Both the position numbers and the translations under genes were made by a program. Below, one piece after another: positions 36,025 to 43,816 of a DNA stretch of 64,000 nt. Below the pieces are notes generated by a model, which saw only the letters and a list, made by a program, of their open reading frames with translations, made no database searches and was not told the origin of the DNA. This DNA comes from UBA6244 sp963676875. GTDB lineage: Bacteria; Bacteroidota; Bacteroidia; Bacteroidales; F082. Within the stretch, counting starts at the first letter, position 1. Each line of letters starts with the position of its first letter. Location: positions 3,038,001 through 3,102,000 of the forward strand of contig OY781436.1 of NCBI GenBank assembly GCA_963676875.1. Reading direction: 5' to 3'.

Positions 36025-37155
36025 ATGATAAAACACAACATGGTCGATTTAGCCGGCCAGTATCAGAAAATAAAACCGGAGGTTGATGCAGCCATCCAGG
36101 AAGTAATTTCCACCACCTCGTTCATTAACGGACCCGCAGTTCAGCGTTTTCAAAAAAACCTGGAAACCTATTTGGGAGTAAAGCACGTAATTCCTTGCGC
36201 CAACGGTACCGATGCTCTGCAAGTGTCGCTGATGGCCCTCGACCTAAAACCCGGAGATGAAGTGATTACCACCTCTTTTACCTTTATTGCCACGGCTGAA
36301 GTAATCGCCTTGTTGCAATTGACGCCTGTATTGGTAGATGTGGATCCCGTTACCTACAACATCGATCCCGAGGCCATTAAAAATGCCATCACCCCCAAAA
36401 CTAAAGCCATCATTCCTGTTCACCTCTTTGGTCAGTGTGCCGACATGAAATCCATCATGCAGATAGCCAAAGCCCACAACCTGGCCGTAATTGAAGACAA
36501 TTGTCAAGCCATTGGAGCCGAATTCACTTGTGCTGATGGAAGCACCAAAAAGGCCGGAGCCATTGGTGATATCGGATGTACGTCGTTTTTCCCATCTAAA
36601 AATTTGGGGGCTTATGGCGACGGTGGTGCTATTTTCACCAACAATGATGAGCTGGCTGCCAAAATGCGCGTGGTGGTCAATCACGGAATGACCGTTCGTT
36701 ACTACCATGATTTGGTGGGCGTAAACTCTCGTCTCGATAGCATACAAGCTGCAGTGCTCGACATAAAATTGAAACATCTGGATGAATATGGTGCTGCCCG
36801 TTTGAAAGCTGCCAATTATTACAATGCCGCTTTCGCTAAAACAGATAAAATTTCTTATCCCAAAACAGCTCCTTTTACCACCCATGTATTTCATCAATAT
36901 ACCATGGTGCTGAATGGAGTTGATCGCGACGCACTCATGAAACACCTGAACGACAAGGGCATCGCATGTGCCGTGTATTATCCCGTGCCATTGCATATGC
37001 AAAAAGCCTACATCGATCCACGTTATAATGAAGGAGATTTCCCGGTAACGGAAGAATTGAGCAGAACCGTTATGTCGCTGCCCATCCATACCGAACTCAC
37101 CGAAGAAATTCAAGACGAAATTATCGGTGCCGTGATGGAATTTATTGAAAAGTAA
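36025..37155 (+). CDS. DegT/DnrJ/EryC1/StrS-family nucleotide-sugar aminotransferase
   Basis: A 376-residue PLP enzyme that aminates a keto-sugar nucleotide. NGTDALQVSLMALDLKPGDEVITTSFTF is the cofactor-phosphate region, VIEDNCQAIGA carries the pyridine-binding Asp, and SFFPSKNLGAYGDGG carries the Schiff-base Lys (192 from this start). The C-terminal YYPVPLHMQKAY is typical of the WbpE/FdtB group. The start is set by the -7 box at 35978. The next gene encodes a matching sugar N-acyltransferase, so the pair likely makes an acetamido sugar for surface polysaccharide, such as a 3-acetamido uronate or hexose. Confidence 0.92.
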   Translation: MIKHNMVDLAGQYQKIKPEVDAAIQEVISTTSFINGPAVQRFQKNLETYLGVKHVIPCANGTDALQVSLMALDLKPGDEVITTSFTFIATAEVIALLQLTPVLVDVDPVTYNIDPEAIKNAITPKTKAIIPVHLFGQCADMKSIMQIAKAHNLAVIEDNCQAIGAEFTCADGSTKKAGAIGDIGCTSFFPSKNLGAYGDGGAIFTNNDELAAKMRVVVNHGMTVRYYHDLVGVNSRLDSIQAAVLDIKLKHLDEYGAARLKAANYYNAAFAKTDKISYPKTAPFTTHVFHQYTMVLNGVDRDALMKHLNDKGIACAVYYPVPLHMQKAYIDPRYNEGDFPVTEELSRTVMSLPIHTELTEEIQDEIIGAVMEFIEK

Positions 37156-37173
37156 TCGCAATCCAAATGCTAC

Positions 37174-37216
37174 AAAAGCCGGATTTTTGCACCTTTGCAG
37201 AAGTTCGGCTTTTTTA
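37174..37216 (+). terminator. Possible terminator or attenuator between aminotransferase and acetyltransferase
   Basis: AAAAGCCG (37174-37181) pairs with CGGCTTTT around a 24-nt loop and is followed by more T. The loop holds CACCTTTGCAG, close to a Bacteroidota -7 box, so part of the transcripts may end and restart here. Confidence 0.5.
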
Positions 37217-37243
37217 TTGATCATCATTTTAACCTGTCAAACC

Positions 37244-37822
37244 ATGGAAAAGGAATATTTTGCACACGAAACCGCTGTTATCGATGACCACTGCCAAATT
37301 GGGAAAGGAACCAAAATCTGGCATTTTTCGCATATCATGTCCAACTGCACCTTAGGCGAAAACTGCAACCTGGGACAAAATGTGGTGGTATCTCCGGAAG
37401 TAATTTTGGGAAATAACGTGAAAGTCCAGAACAACGTAAGTATTTATACGGGAGTTATTTGCGAAGATGATGTATTTCTGGGTCCCTCCATGGTTTTCAC
37501 CAATGTGACCAATCCCCGCAGCGGAGTTAATCGCCGCGGACAATACAGCCAAACCATCGTAAAAAAAGGAGCAAGCATTGGCGCCAATGCCACCATTGTA
37601 TGCGGACACAATATTGGCGAGTTTGCCTTTGTCGGAGCCGGAGCCGTCGTTACCAAAGAAGTCCCCGCCTACGCACTGGTTGTGGGCAATCCTGCCAGAC
37701 AACTGGGCTGGATGAGCGAATTTGGCCACCACCTGCATTTCGATGAAAACGGCATGGCCACCTGCCCCGAAAGTGGAGAAAAGTATGTGTTGAAAGATGG
37801 GGGCGTGAGGAAGGTTGGATAG
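37244..37822 (+). CDS. Left-handed beta-helix sugar N-acetyltransferase (WbpD/FdtC-like)
   Basis: A 192-residue hexapeptide-repeat acyltransferase. Repeats such as IGKGTKIWHFSHI, LGENCNLGQNVVV and VIGANATIVCGHNIGEFAFVGAGAVVTKEVPAYALVVGNPARQ-type text (spread over residues 18-155) build the beta-helix trimer that transfers an acetyl group from acetyl-CoA. The family member WbpD acetylates a 3-amino sugar nucleotide. The ATG at 37244 is preferred to one 99 bp upstream that runs through the previous stop and the hairpin. It pairs with the aminotransferase 89 bp upstream. Confidence 0.9.
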   Translation: MEKEYFAHETAVIDDHCQIGKGTKIWHFSHIMSNCTLGENCNLGQNVVVSPEVILGNNVKVQNNVSIYTGVICEDDVFLGPSMVFTNVTNPRSGVNRRGQYSQTIVKKGASIGANATIVCGHNIGEFAFVGAGAVVTKEVPAYALVVGNPARQLGWMSEFGHHLHFDENGMATCPESGEKYVLKDGGVRKVG

Positions 37823-37987
37823 GTGTTAATTATATTCGTCCTCTTTTGAATGCATCGATTTCAGGGGCGAAGGATTGATGGCAGTTGACCAAAGTGTAGG
37901 TTTGCGAATTTATGCGGCCTTTTTTATTGAAACAGAAATCGTTATATATTTGGGTTATACACTGTATGCTAAGAGACAATATTTAAG

Positions 37988-38452
37988 ATGATGATCAGGT
38001 TGTCATATAAATGTAAACGGTTGTGGTTAAAGTATTTGTATTTTTTTATATCATATTTGTTGCCAGATTTGTTTAGTTTTGTCTTCGCAGTTTATTTGGG
38101 ATTTGAATATTCAAAGACTCACCAAATCTCTTTAATTTTCGGAGCTATTTTATTTGTTCTTTATGCATTCTATGGCTTTTGGAAATTATATGTTTACCAT
38201 ATTGGATCAAAAACGTTATATTTTGATAAGGACTATTTATATGTAGGCAACAATAATTCCGATCTGAAACAATTTCCTGTCTCTAACGTGCTAAAAATAA
38301 AGGGATACAGGAATTATCATTATGTTCTACATATAAAGGAGAACGGCAAAGTAAAAAAATATTATTTTTTAAACACGCTGTTTCGTTGGTACGGTGAAAC
38401 AGATAATATGAAGCAATTTAAAAAAATTATTTCCAATGTACGGACTTCTTAA
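37988..38452 (+). CDS. AT-rich small membrane protein, possible PH-like domain
   Basis: A 154-residue protein rich in Phe, Tyr, Ile and Lys. Two membrane helices (about 14-35 and 46-68) precede a soluble domain, YHIGSKTLYFDKDYLYVGN...VLHIKENGKVKKYYF, that reads like a bacterial PH domain. I do not recognise the gene. Base composition is clearly more AT-rich than its neighbours, so horizontal origin or weak constraint is possible. It overlaps the next membrane-protein gene by 17 bp, so the two are translated together. Confidence 0.65.
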   Translation: MMIRLSYKCKRLWLKYLYFFISYLLPDLFSFVFAVYLGFEYSKTHQISLIFGAILFVLYAFYGFWKLYVYHIGSKTLYFDKDYLYVGNNNSDLKQFPVSNVLKIKGYRNYHYVLHIKENGKVKKYYFLNTLFRWYGETDNMKQFKKIISNVRTS

Positions 38453-38627
38453 GTTTTTTTCAATCTTTTTTATTGTTGTAGGAATGTTACTACTTCTTGT
38501 GGGCTACTATTTTAGGATAATGCAATGGCCGGATTTGTTTTCCGGAATTATTACAGGGCCCGCAGCATTAATCCTTGGGATAATTTTATTTGTAATTAAG
38601 GTGATTTTTTATGGAAAAAGGCACTAA
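38436..38627 (+). CDS. Small two-helix membrane protein
   Basis: A 63-residue protein with two membrane helices (about 6-28 and 38-58). The connecting text FRIMQWPDLFSG resembles other short Bacteroidota membrane proteins with a 'hWPD' turn. It starts inside the preceding gene and shares its AT-rich composition. No function can be given. Confidence 0.6.
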   Translation: MYGLLKFFSIFFIVVGMLLLLVGYYFRIMQWPDLFSGIITGPAALILGIILFVIKVIFYGKRH

Positions 38628-38654
38628 AATCTCAAGCGTTGCAAATCCCCTTCT

Positions 38655-38676
38655 GGCGTAAGCGTCCGCTTGTGCC
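38655..38676 (+). repeat. Dispersed 22-bp palindromic (REP-like) element
   Basis: GGCGTAAGCG-TC-CGCTTGTGCC. Compared with other copies, the fifth base is T instead of C, which still pairs with G. It lies 81 bp upstream of the RAYT relic. Confidence 0.7.
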
Positions 38677-38736
38677 TCAATCCTAATTTTTAAAGCAACC
38701 GATGCTTGTCCCATTCATTCCGAATGGCTCTTGTGA

Positions 38737-38901
38737 CGTTTTGAGCGTAAAGGGAAAAATGACAAAAGGATAAACAAGTACAAATTTTGGAAAAAGGACA
38801 ACTATGCCATTGAACTTGATTATACCGAAATAAAAATGACGGATCATAAAATTGACTTAATCCAACTTGTTGAACAAAAATGCGGAAAGAACTCTTTGTA
38901 G
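38737..38901 (+). pseudogene. Relic of a REP-associated tyrosine transposase (RAYT / Y1-Tnp)
   Basis: A 54-codon open frame ends at TAG 38899-38901. It reads KYKFWKKDNYAIELDYTE followed by MTDHKIDLIQ, close to the C-terminal FWQQDNHPIEL...IDQKLDYIHNNPV block of RAYT proteins in Bacteroidota. The HUH catalytic part and the usual NPV end are missing, so it is a fragment. A second, shorter relic with the same text is at 41026-41085. Confidence 0.55.
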
Positions 38902-39249
38902 TCTCTAACTGTCCGAATCGGGAAGGCCCAATATTTACCTAGAAAATGAGAGTTTCAAGTGGTACTTTATGATATCATTTGTTGATTTAACATGAAGCAA
39001 CCCACTAATGGCTATGTTTTGTGAGAAAAGTCCATGATTAGAAATTTCAATTTTACTCGATTACTTCATTTTTTTTGCATTTAACCTATTGAATAACTGA
39101 TGGTAACTCAAACAAGAAACGAATCTAAAACGATTGATCCTGCATAAGAACGATTTTGAAATGGTAAAAAGCAGTTGTTATCGAAACTGTATCAATAGAT
39201 TTGTTTTACGCAAAGAAGCGTGCCGTATGTATAGCATTGAGAAAAAAGA

Positions 39250-39417
39250 ATGACAACGGAAACCATGTTTAACGACCACATTCATCAAGTTAAAAGCGAA
39301 TTCCAATTGATTTCGCCGAAAAACAGGGGCAATATGTTTGCTATACAGAGCAGGTGGATAGTTGAAGCAGATAGATTATTAACAAACCCAAATCACAAAA
39401 TAAAATTCATTTACTAA
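39250..39417 (+). CDS. Short open frame of unknown status
   Basis: A 55-codon frame (MTTETMFNDHIHQVKSEF... to KFIY) ends 45 bp before the OmpA gene. It has no recognised domain, signal or membrane segment. It lies in a degenerate region near transposase relics, so it may be a fragment and not an expressed gene. Confidence 0.2.
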   Translation: MTTETMFNDHIHQVKSEFQLISPKNRGNMFAIQSRWIVEADRLLTNPNHKIKFIY

Positions 39418-39462
39418 ATAACCAAGTCTGGTTGATTAAACAAATTTAAAGTCAATTAAATC

Positions 39463-40686
39463 ATGAAGAAATTTACATTATTATTTTGCTTATTAGTTTC
39501 CGGTATAATGGCTACAAGTTATGCCCAAACTAACAACACTCCTGAGAACAACGATTGGACTCAAGATTACAATCGTTGGACTATAGAAGCTATGGCCGGT
39601 GTAAACAGGCCATTAACACCATTTACTGATGGTTATTATTCTACAAATCCCGGGAAAATGATTCACATTGGGATGTTCCGCCATTTTAGTCTGGGTACAC
39701 GTTATATGCTAACAAATATATTTGGTGTAAGCGTTAATTTTTCCTATGATGGTTTTCAAGAGCCGAAAGATTCTAAATCACTTCCATTCAAAACAACACA
39801 GTACATGTTTCAATTACAAGGAGTTGCTAATGTAGGGCAACTTCTTAATTTTCCAACCTTTACCAAAAGGTTAGGGTTGCTGGCTCACTTCGGAGGTCAA
39901 CTTGCACGCTTTAATGTGGACGAAGGTGTAAACGAAGGCAATTGGGAACGAGATGGTGGGTTTATTATGGGTCTTACACCACAGTTCAAATTGAGTAAGC
40001 GCATCAATATCATGGCTGATGCAGGTTATGAACTTAACATTAAACAGCACTACAACTGGGATGGTGCTGCTCACTCACAAACAAATTTAGTGGGAAGCAA
40101 GGTTACCTTATCAATTGGGTTAAGTGTTAGTTTAGGAAAACACGAACAGCATGTGGACTGGTATGTTGAGTCAGAAAATGTGGTACCAAAAGATTTGTAT
40201 GCCGAGTTGGAAGCTAGAGTTAAAAAACTTGAAAATGAGAAAGTTGACCTTAAACCATTGGAGGATGCACTGGCTGAAGCTGATCAAGAAATTGTTGTTT
40301 TGAACGATAGAATTGATAATTTGCCCAAACCTGAGATGGGTCAATCAGGAGTAATGCAAGAATCTGGATACAACGTATTTTTTGATTTCAATAGTTCTGT
40401 CGTTTCATCAGCATATTTAGATGTAATTGTTTCGGCCATTGAAACATTAAAAAACAATCCGGGAGCTAACGTAGTAATAGAAGGTTATACAGATATTAGG
40501 GGAACAGAAAATTGGAACTCACGCCTCTCAAAACAACGCGCCAAGGCTGTGGCTGAAATGTTAATTCAAGGAGGTGTTGCTGCTAATCGTATTAAAACTA
40601 AGGGGTTGGGCGTTGATAAGAAGTTTGATCCACAGGCTGCTGAGAATTGGATGCTAAACAGAAGAGCTACCATTATTATTGAGTAG
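39463..40686 (+). CDS. OmpA-family outer membrane porin with peptidoglycan-binding domain
   Basis: A 407-residue outer-membrane protein. The signal peptide ends SYAQ (22). An eight-strand-type beta-barrel spans about 35-225 (WTIEAMAGVNRPL through KVTLSIGLSVSLG), followed by a short coiled linker (ELEARVKKLENEKVDLKPLEDALAEADQEI is spread over 245-275) and a C-terminal OmpA domain. That domain shows the peptidoglycan-binding pattern EGYTDIRGTENWNSRLSKQRA and a final NRRATIIIE. It anchors the outer membrane to the cell wall. Two transposase relics in the same orientation flank it. Confidence 0.92.
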   Translation: MKKFTLLFCLLVSGIMATSYAQTNNTPENNDWTQDYNRWTIEAMAGVNRPLTPFTDGYYSTNPGKMIHIGMFRHFSLGTRYMLTNIFGVSVNFSYDGFQEPKDSKSLPFKTTQYMFQLQGVANVGQLLNFPTFTKRLGLLAHFGGQLARFNVDEGVNEGNWERDGGFIMGLTPQFKLSKRINIMADAGYELNIKQHYNWDGAAHSQTNLVGSKVTLSIGLSVSLGKHEQHVDWYVESENVVPKDLYAELEARVKKLENEKVDLKPLEDALAEADQEIVVLNDRIDNLPKPEMGQSGVMQESGYNVFFDFNSSVVSSAYLDVIVSAIETLKNNPGANVVIEGYTDIRGTENWNSRLSKQRAKAVAEMLIQGGVAANRIKTKGLGVDKKFDPQAAENWMLNRRATIIIE

Positions 40687-40716
40687 TTGCTATATAATAT
40701 TTAGACATTGATTGAA

Positions 40717-40743
40717 GGGGGGTGCTACATAATAGCACTCCCT
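40717..40743 (+). terminator. Possible terminator of the OmpA gene
   Basis: GGGGTGCTA pairs with TAGCACTCC (one G-T pair) around CATAA. The T-run after it is weak, so this is a tentative call. Confidence 0.45.
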
Positions 40744-41318
40744 TACCATGGCAATCCAAAAAAGATTAAAACATTTTCCATATTGTGAGCCGAGCCAATG
40801 AAACAGGCTGATAAATGTTAGATTAAATTGTTTCTTTTGTGTTTAAGATCCGGAAAAGTGGATGATCGGAAACTGTTGTCCACTTTCTGGTTATATGCAG
40901 ACGGATAAGAGAGCACGGTCTGTTATTGGTATTCAATTTCATGAAGCAACGAAACAAACTTTAATAGTAAAAAGGTCATATCTTGTAAAAATCAAGATAC
41001 CCTGGAGTTAAAAGGTTGTCGTTAGATGGCCATAGAACCGGATTACACCGAATCAAAAATGATGGATCAAAAAGACTTGGTTTAAATTGTTCTTTTTTTT
41101 TAAGATAAGCTCACTACATTTGTCTATCGCGGGCATGAAACGATAAGGACAAGGTGGGCTCGTTACTAACTCGCTCAAATTAGCACAAGAAAGGTTGGGT
41201 CAGGTAGAGTAGGATTGAACTTACAAGCGGTCTTCTCCAAAAAACCAAAAACAATTACTACCCCCTTTCTATTTTCCCTAAAATAACCCATCTTTGTGAA
41301 GTTTTTAACAAAAGCCTT
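40744..41318. other. Gap with second RAYT relic
   Basis: About 575 bp without a full gene. An AAAGTGGA/TCCACTTT inverted repeat is near 40855-40890 and the transposase relic is at about 40988-41095. The last 60 bp should hold the transporter promoter. Confidence 0.5.
41026..41085 (+). pseudogene. Second, shorter RAYT transposase relic
   Basis: The frame reads MAIEPDYTESKMMDQKDLV and stops. It aligns with YAIELDYTEIKMTDHKIDL of the relic at 38737-38901, and DNA similarity extends over roughly 40988-41095. An in-frame TAG directly precedes it, so it is broken. Confidence 0.5.
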
Positions 41319-42704
41319 ATGTCCAACTCAACAAAAAATCACACTTCTGCTTTTATCAGCCTGACATTCTTGTTCTTCCTGTGGGGTTTTATGACGGTGC
41401 TCAACGACATCCTCATCCCTTACCTCAAAGGGGTTTTCGAGCTTACCCATACCCAGTCGATGCTGGTGCAATTTGCTTTTTTTACTGCTTATTTTGTGGG
41501 TTCGCTGATATATTTTGCCATTTCGGCCACTTCGGGCGACCCCATCAACCGCATTGGTTACAAAAAGGGACTCATCGCAGGTTTGTTGGTGTCGGGAGTA
41601 GGTGCTTTGTTGTTTTTTCCGGCAGCGCAATTTCATGTATATGGATTGTTTTTGGGGGCACTCTTTGTCTTGGGGTTGGGCTTTACACTTTTGCAAATTG
41701 CTGCCAATCCGTATGTAAGTATTCTGGGGCCGGAGAACTCGGCTTCTTCACGACTCAATTTGGCACAAGGATTTAACTCTTTGGGAACCACCATTGGTCC
41801 GGTCATCGGAGGCTTTTTGGTGTTTGTTTTTTTCAAGGAATCGCAGGGCGCCGATGCCGTGAAAATACCCTACCTGTTTTTTGCTTTGATATTCTTCCTC
41901 ATGGCCGGTTTCATTCGCCTTACGCCACTTCCGCGTTTTACTAATCCCGAAGAGGTGAAAGGTGGTTTTGGAGCCCTCCGTTACCGCCAGTTGGTATTTG
42001 GCATGGTGGCCATTTTTATGTATGTAGGCGGAGAAGTGAGCATTGGAAGTATGATGATCAACTACCTCGGGTTGCCCGAAATTGCGGGTCTTTCGGAAAC
42101 CGATGCTAGCAAATTTGTGGCATTCTACTGGGGTGGACAAATGATTGGTCGTTTTCTGGGTGCCATCTCTCTCAGTAAGATGAAAAATCAGTTGCTTAAA
42201 ATAGCGCTCATGCTTGGCGTGGCATTGCTCTCCTTTGGGGTGATTGGTTTCCTTTCCGATTGGACAACCGCTTCCATTTATGGTATTTTCTTGATAGCCA
42301 ACTTTATAGCATTTATGGCCGGACGTGGTTTGGCTCACCGTACCTTGTTCCTTTTTGCACTCATCAATGTGGTATTGCTTGTTGTCGCACTCACCAATAC
42401 AGGTGTTTTGGCCATGTGGACGGTGGTGGGTATCGGTTTATTTAATTCCATCATGTGGTCCAATATTTTCACCCTCTCCATTGCCGGATTGGGCAAACAT
42501 ACTAGTCAGGGCTCATCGCTGCTGGTGATGATGATTTTGGGAGGTGCCGTATTACCCTTGCTCATGGGTGTGGTAGCCGATGCTTTTTCGGTGCATATGT
42601 CCTATGCCGTTCCGGTGCTAAGCTATTTGTATTTAGCTTTTTACGGAGTAGAAGGTTACAAACCATATAAACGTCATTCCTTACTTAAAGACCCTGAATT
42701 TTAG
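41319..42704 (+). CDS. Sugar:H+ symporter of the FucP/NagP group (MFS)
   Basis: A 461-residue major-facilitator protein with about twelve membrane helices. The opening FLFFLWGFMTVLNDILIPYLKGVFELTHTQSMLVQFAFF-type text (residues 18-55) is characteristic of the fucose/glucose/GlcNAc symporter subfamily. It is followed by GLGFTLLQIAANPYV and LNLAQGFNSLGTTIGP, conserved in NagP and GluP. Expected role is uptake of a monosaccharide or small amino sugar across the inner membrane. The next two genes encode an aspartylglucosaminidase and a beta-hexosaminidase, so GlcNAc is the most likely substrate. Confidence 0.85.
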   Translation: MSNSTKNHTSAFISLTFLFFLWGFMTVLNDILIPYLKGVFELTHTQSMLVQFAFFTAYFVGSLIYFAISATSGDPINRIGYKKGLIAGLLVSGVGALLFFPAAQFHVYGLFLGALFVLGLGFTLLQIAANPYVSILGPENSASSRLNLAQGFNSLGTTIGPVIGGFLVFVFFKESQGADAVKIPYLFFALIFFLMAGFIRLTPLPRFTNPEEVKGGFGALRYRQLVFGMVAIFMYVGGEVSIGSMMINYLGLPEIAGLSETDASKFVAFYWGGQMIGRFLGAISLSKMKNQLLKIALMLGVALLSFGVIGFLSDWTTASIYGIFLIANFIAFMAGRGLAHRTLFLFALINVVLLVVALTNTGVLAMWTVVGIGLFNSIMWSNIFTLSIAGLGKHTSQGSSLLVMMILGGAVLPLLMGVVADAFSVHMSYAVPVLSYLYLAFYGVEGYKPYKRHSLLKDPEF

Positions 42705-42745
42705 AAGATTTATTTTAAATAAGCACGATAATTTGTTTTAATTCC

Positions 42746-43765
42746 ATGCATAACCGTAGAAAATTCCTTCAAAATATGGCCATTGCTTCCGCTGCCGGCA
42801 TCATTCCACATTCGTTAAAATCCAATCCTTTGGTTGACATTGGAGACGGTAGCCCTTCCGGAGAATTACCACTGATATTGTCCACTTGGTCTCACGGTAT
42901 GGACGCCAATGTCGAGGCATTAAAGGTGTTGAATTCGGGAGGAAGCGTGTTGGATGCAGTGGAAATGGGCGTTCGTATTCCCGAGGCCGATCCCAATAAC
43001 CGAAGTGTAGGTATTGGCGGGCTTCCCGATCGCGACGGACACGTAACTTTGGATGCGAGTATTATGGGACCGGATGGCAATGCAGGCTCGGTTTGCTTTT
43101 TGGAAGGAATCGTTCATCCGATTTCGGTGGCCCGATTGGTGATGGAAAAAACACCCCATGTCATGCTGGCAGGCGATGGCGCCCTTCAATTTGCTCTCGA
43201 CAACGGATTCGAGCAAACCAACCTACTGACCCCCGGTGCCGAAAAGGAATGGAAAAAGTGGTTGAAAAAAGAAAAATATGAACCCAAAGCCAATTGGGAA
43301 AATGATCCCAACAAATATCATGACACCATCGGATTGATTGCGGTGGACAAAAACGGAGATTTGGCCGGAGCCTGTACCACCAGCGGAATGCCTTTCAAAA
43401 TGCATGGACGGGTGGGCGATTCGCCGATCATAGGAGCAGGGCTGTATGTGGACAATAACGTTGGTGCTGCCACTGCCACCGGAATGGGTGAGTTTATGAT
43501 GAAAACCCTGGGCTCATTTTTGGTGGTGGAACTCATGCGGCAAGGTCGCAGCCCGCAGCAAGCATGCGAAGAAGCTGTAAAGAGAGTGGTAGATAGTACA
43601 GCCAATATCGAGGATGTGAAGGGGGGCATCATGCAGGTGGGCTATATCGCCATCAACAAAAAAGGTGAAGTGGGCGCTTATAGTCTGGTACCCGGATTTA
43701 ATTATGCACTGTGTTGCAAAGGAGAAAATCAACTGATTGACAGCGCTTATTATTACAAAGAATAA
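42746..43765 (+). CDS. N4-(beta-N-acetylglucosaminyl)-L-asparaginase (Tat-exported)
   Basis: A 339-residue Ntn-hydrolase that splits the bond between Asn and the first GlcNAc of N-glycoproteins. The N-terminus NRRKFLQNMAIASAAGI is a twin-arginine signal. The autocatalytic cleavage site is at HD-T194 (YHDTIGLIAVD), making Thr 194 the nucleophile. The GACTTSG, GRVGDSPIIGAGLY and ATGMGE segments of the beta subunit are conserved. Length equals that of characterised Flavobacterium enzymes. It sits between a GlcNAc-type symporter and a GH20 hexosaminidase, supporting a glycoprotein-degrading cluster. Confidence 0.93.
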   Translation: MHNRRKFLQNMAIASAAGIIPHSLKSNPLVDIGDGSPSGELPLILSTWSHGMDANVEALKVLNSGGSVLDAVEMGVRIPEADPNNRSVGIGGLPDRDGHVTLDASIMGPDGNAGSVCFLEGIVHPISVARLVMEKTPHVMLAGDGALQFALDNGFEQTNLLTPGAEKEWKKWLKKEKYEPKANWENDPNKYHDTIGLIAVDKNGDLAGACTTSGMPFKMHGRVGDSPIIGAGLYVDNNVGAATATGMGEFMMKTLGSFLVVELMRQGRSPQQACEEAVKRVVDSTANIEDVKGGIMQVGYIAINKKGEVGAYSLVPGFNYALCCKGENQLIDSAYYYKE

Positions 43766-43816
43766 CAAATTATTAGGGTTTTAAATAACCTTTTTTAAAA
43801 AACCAATAGTAAAGAA

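Larger units (their letters stand above)
38628..39462. other. Gap with palindromic element, RAYT relic and a short frame
   Basis: 835 bp with no full gene. It holds the 22-bp palindrome at 38655-38676, a decayed REP-associated transposase fragment at 38737-38901, and a 55-codon frame at 39250-39417. The rest is AT-rich and seems degenerate. No clear promoter for the OmpA gene was found. Confidence 0.6.

Noticed and set aside
36244..37227. Long 327-codon minus-strand frame
   Set aside because: It is antisense to the DegT aminotransferase, whose catalytic motifs are intact.
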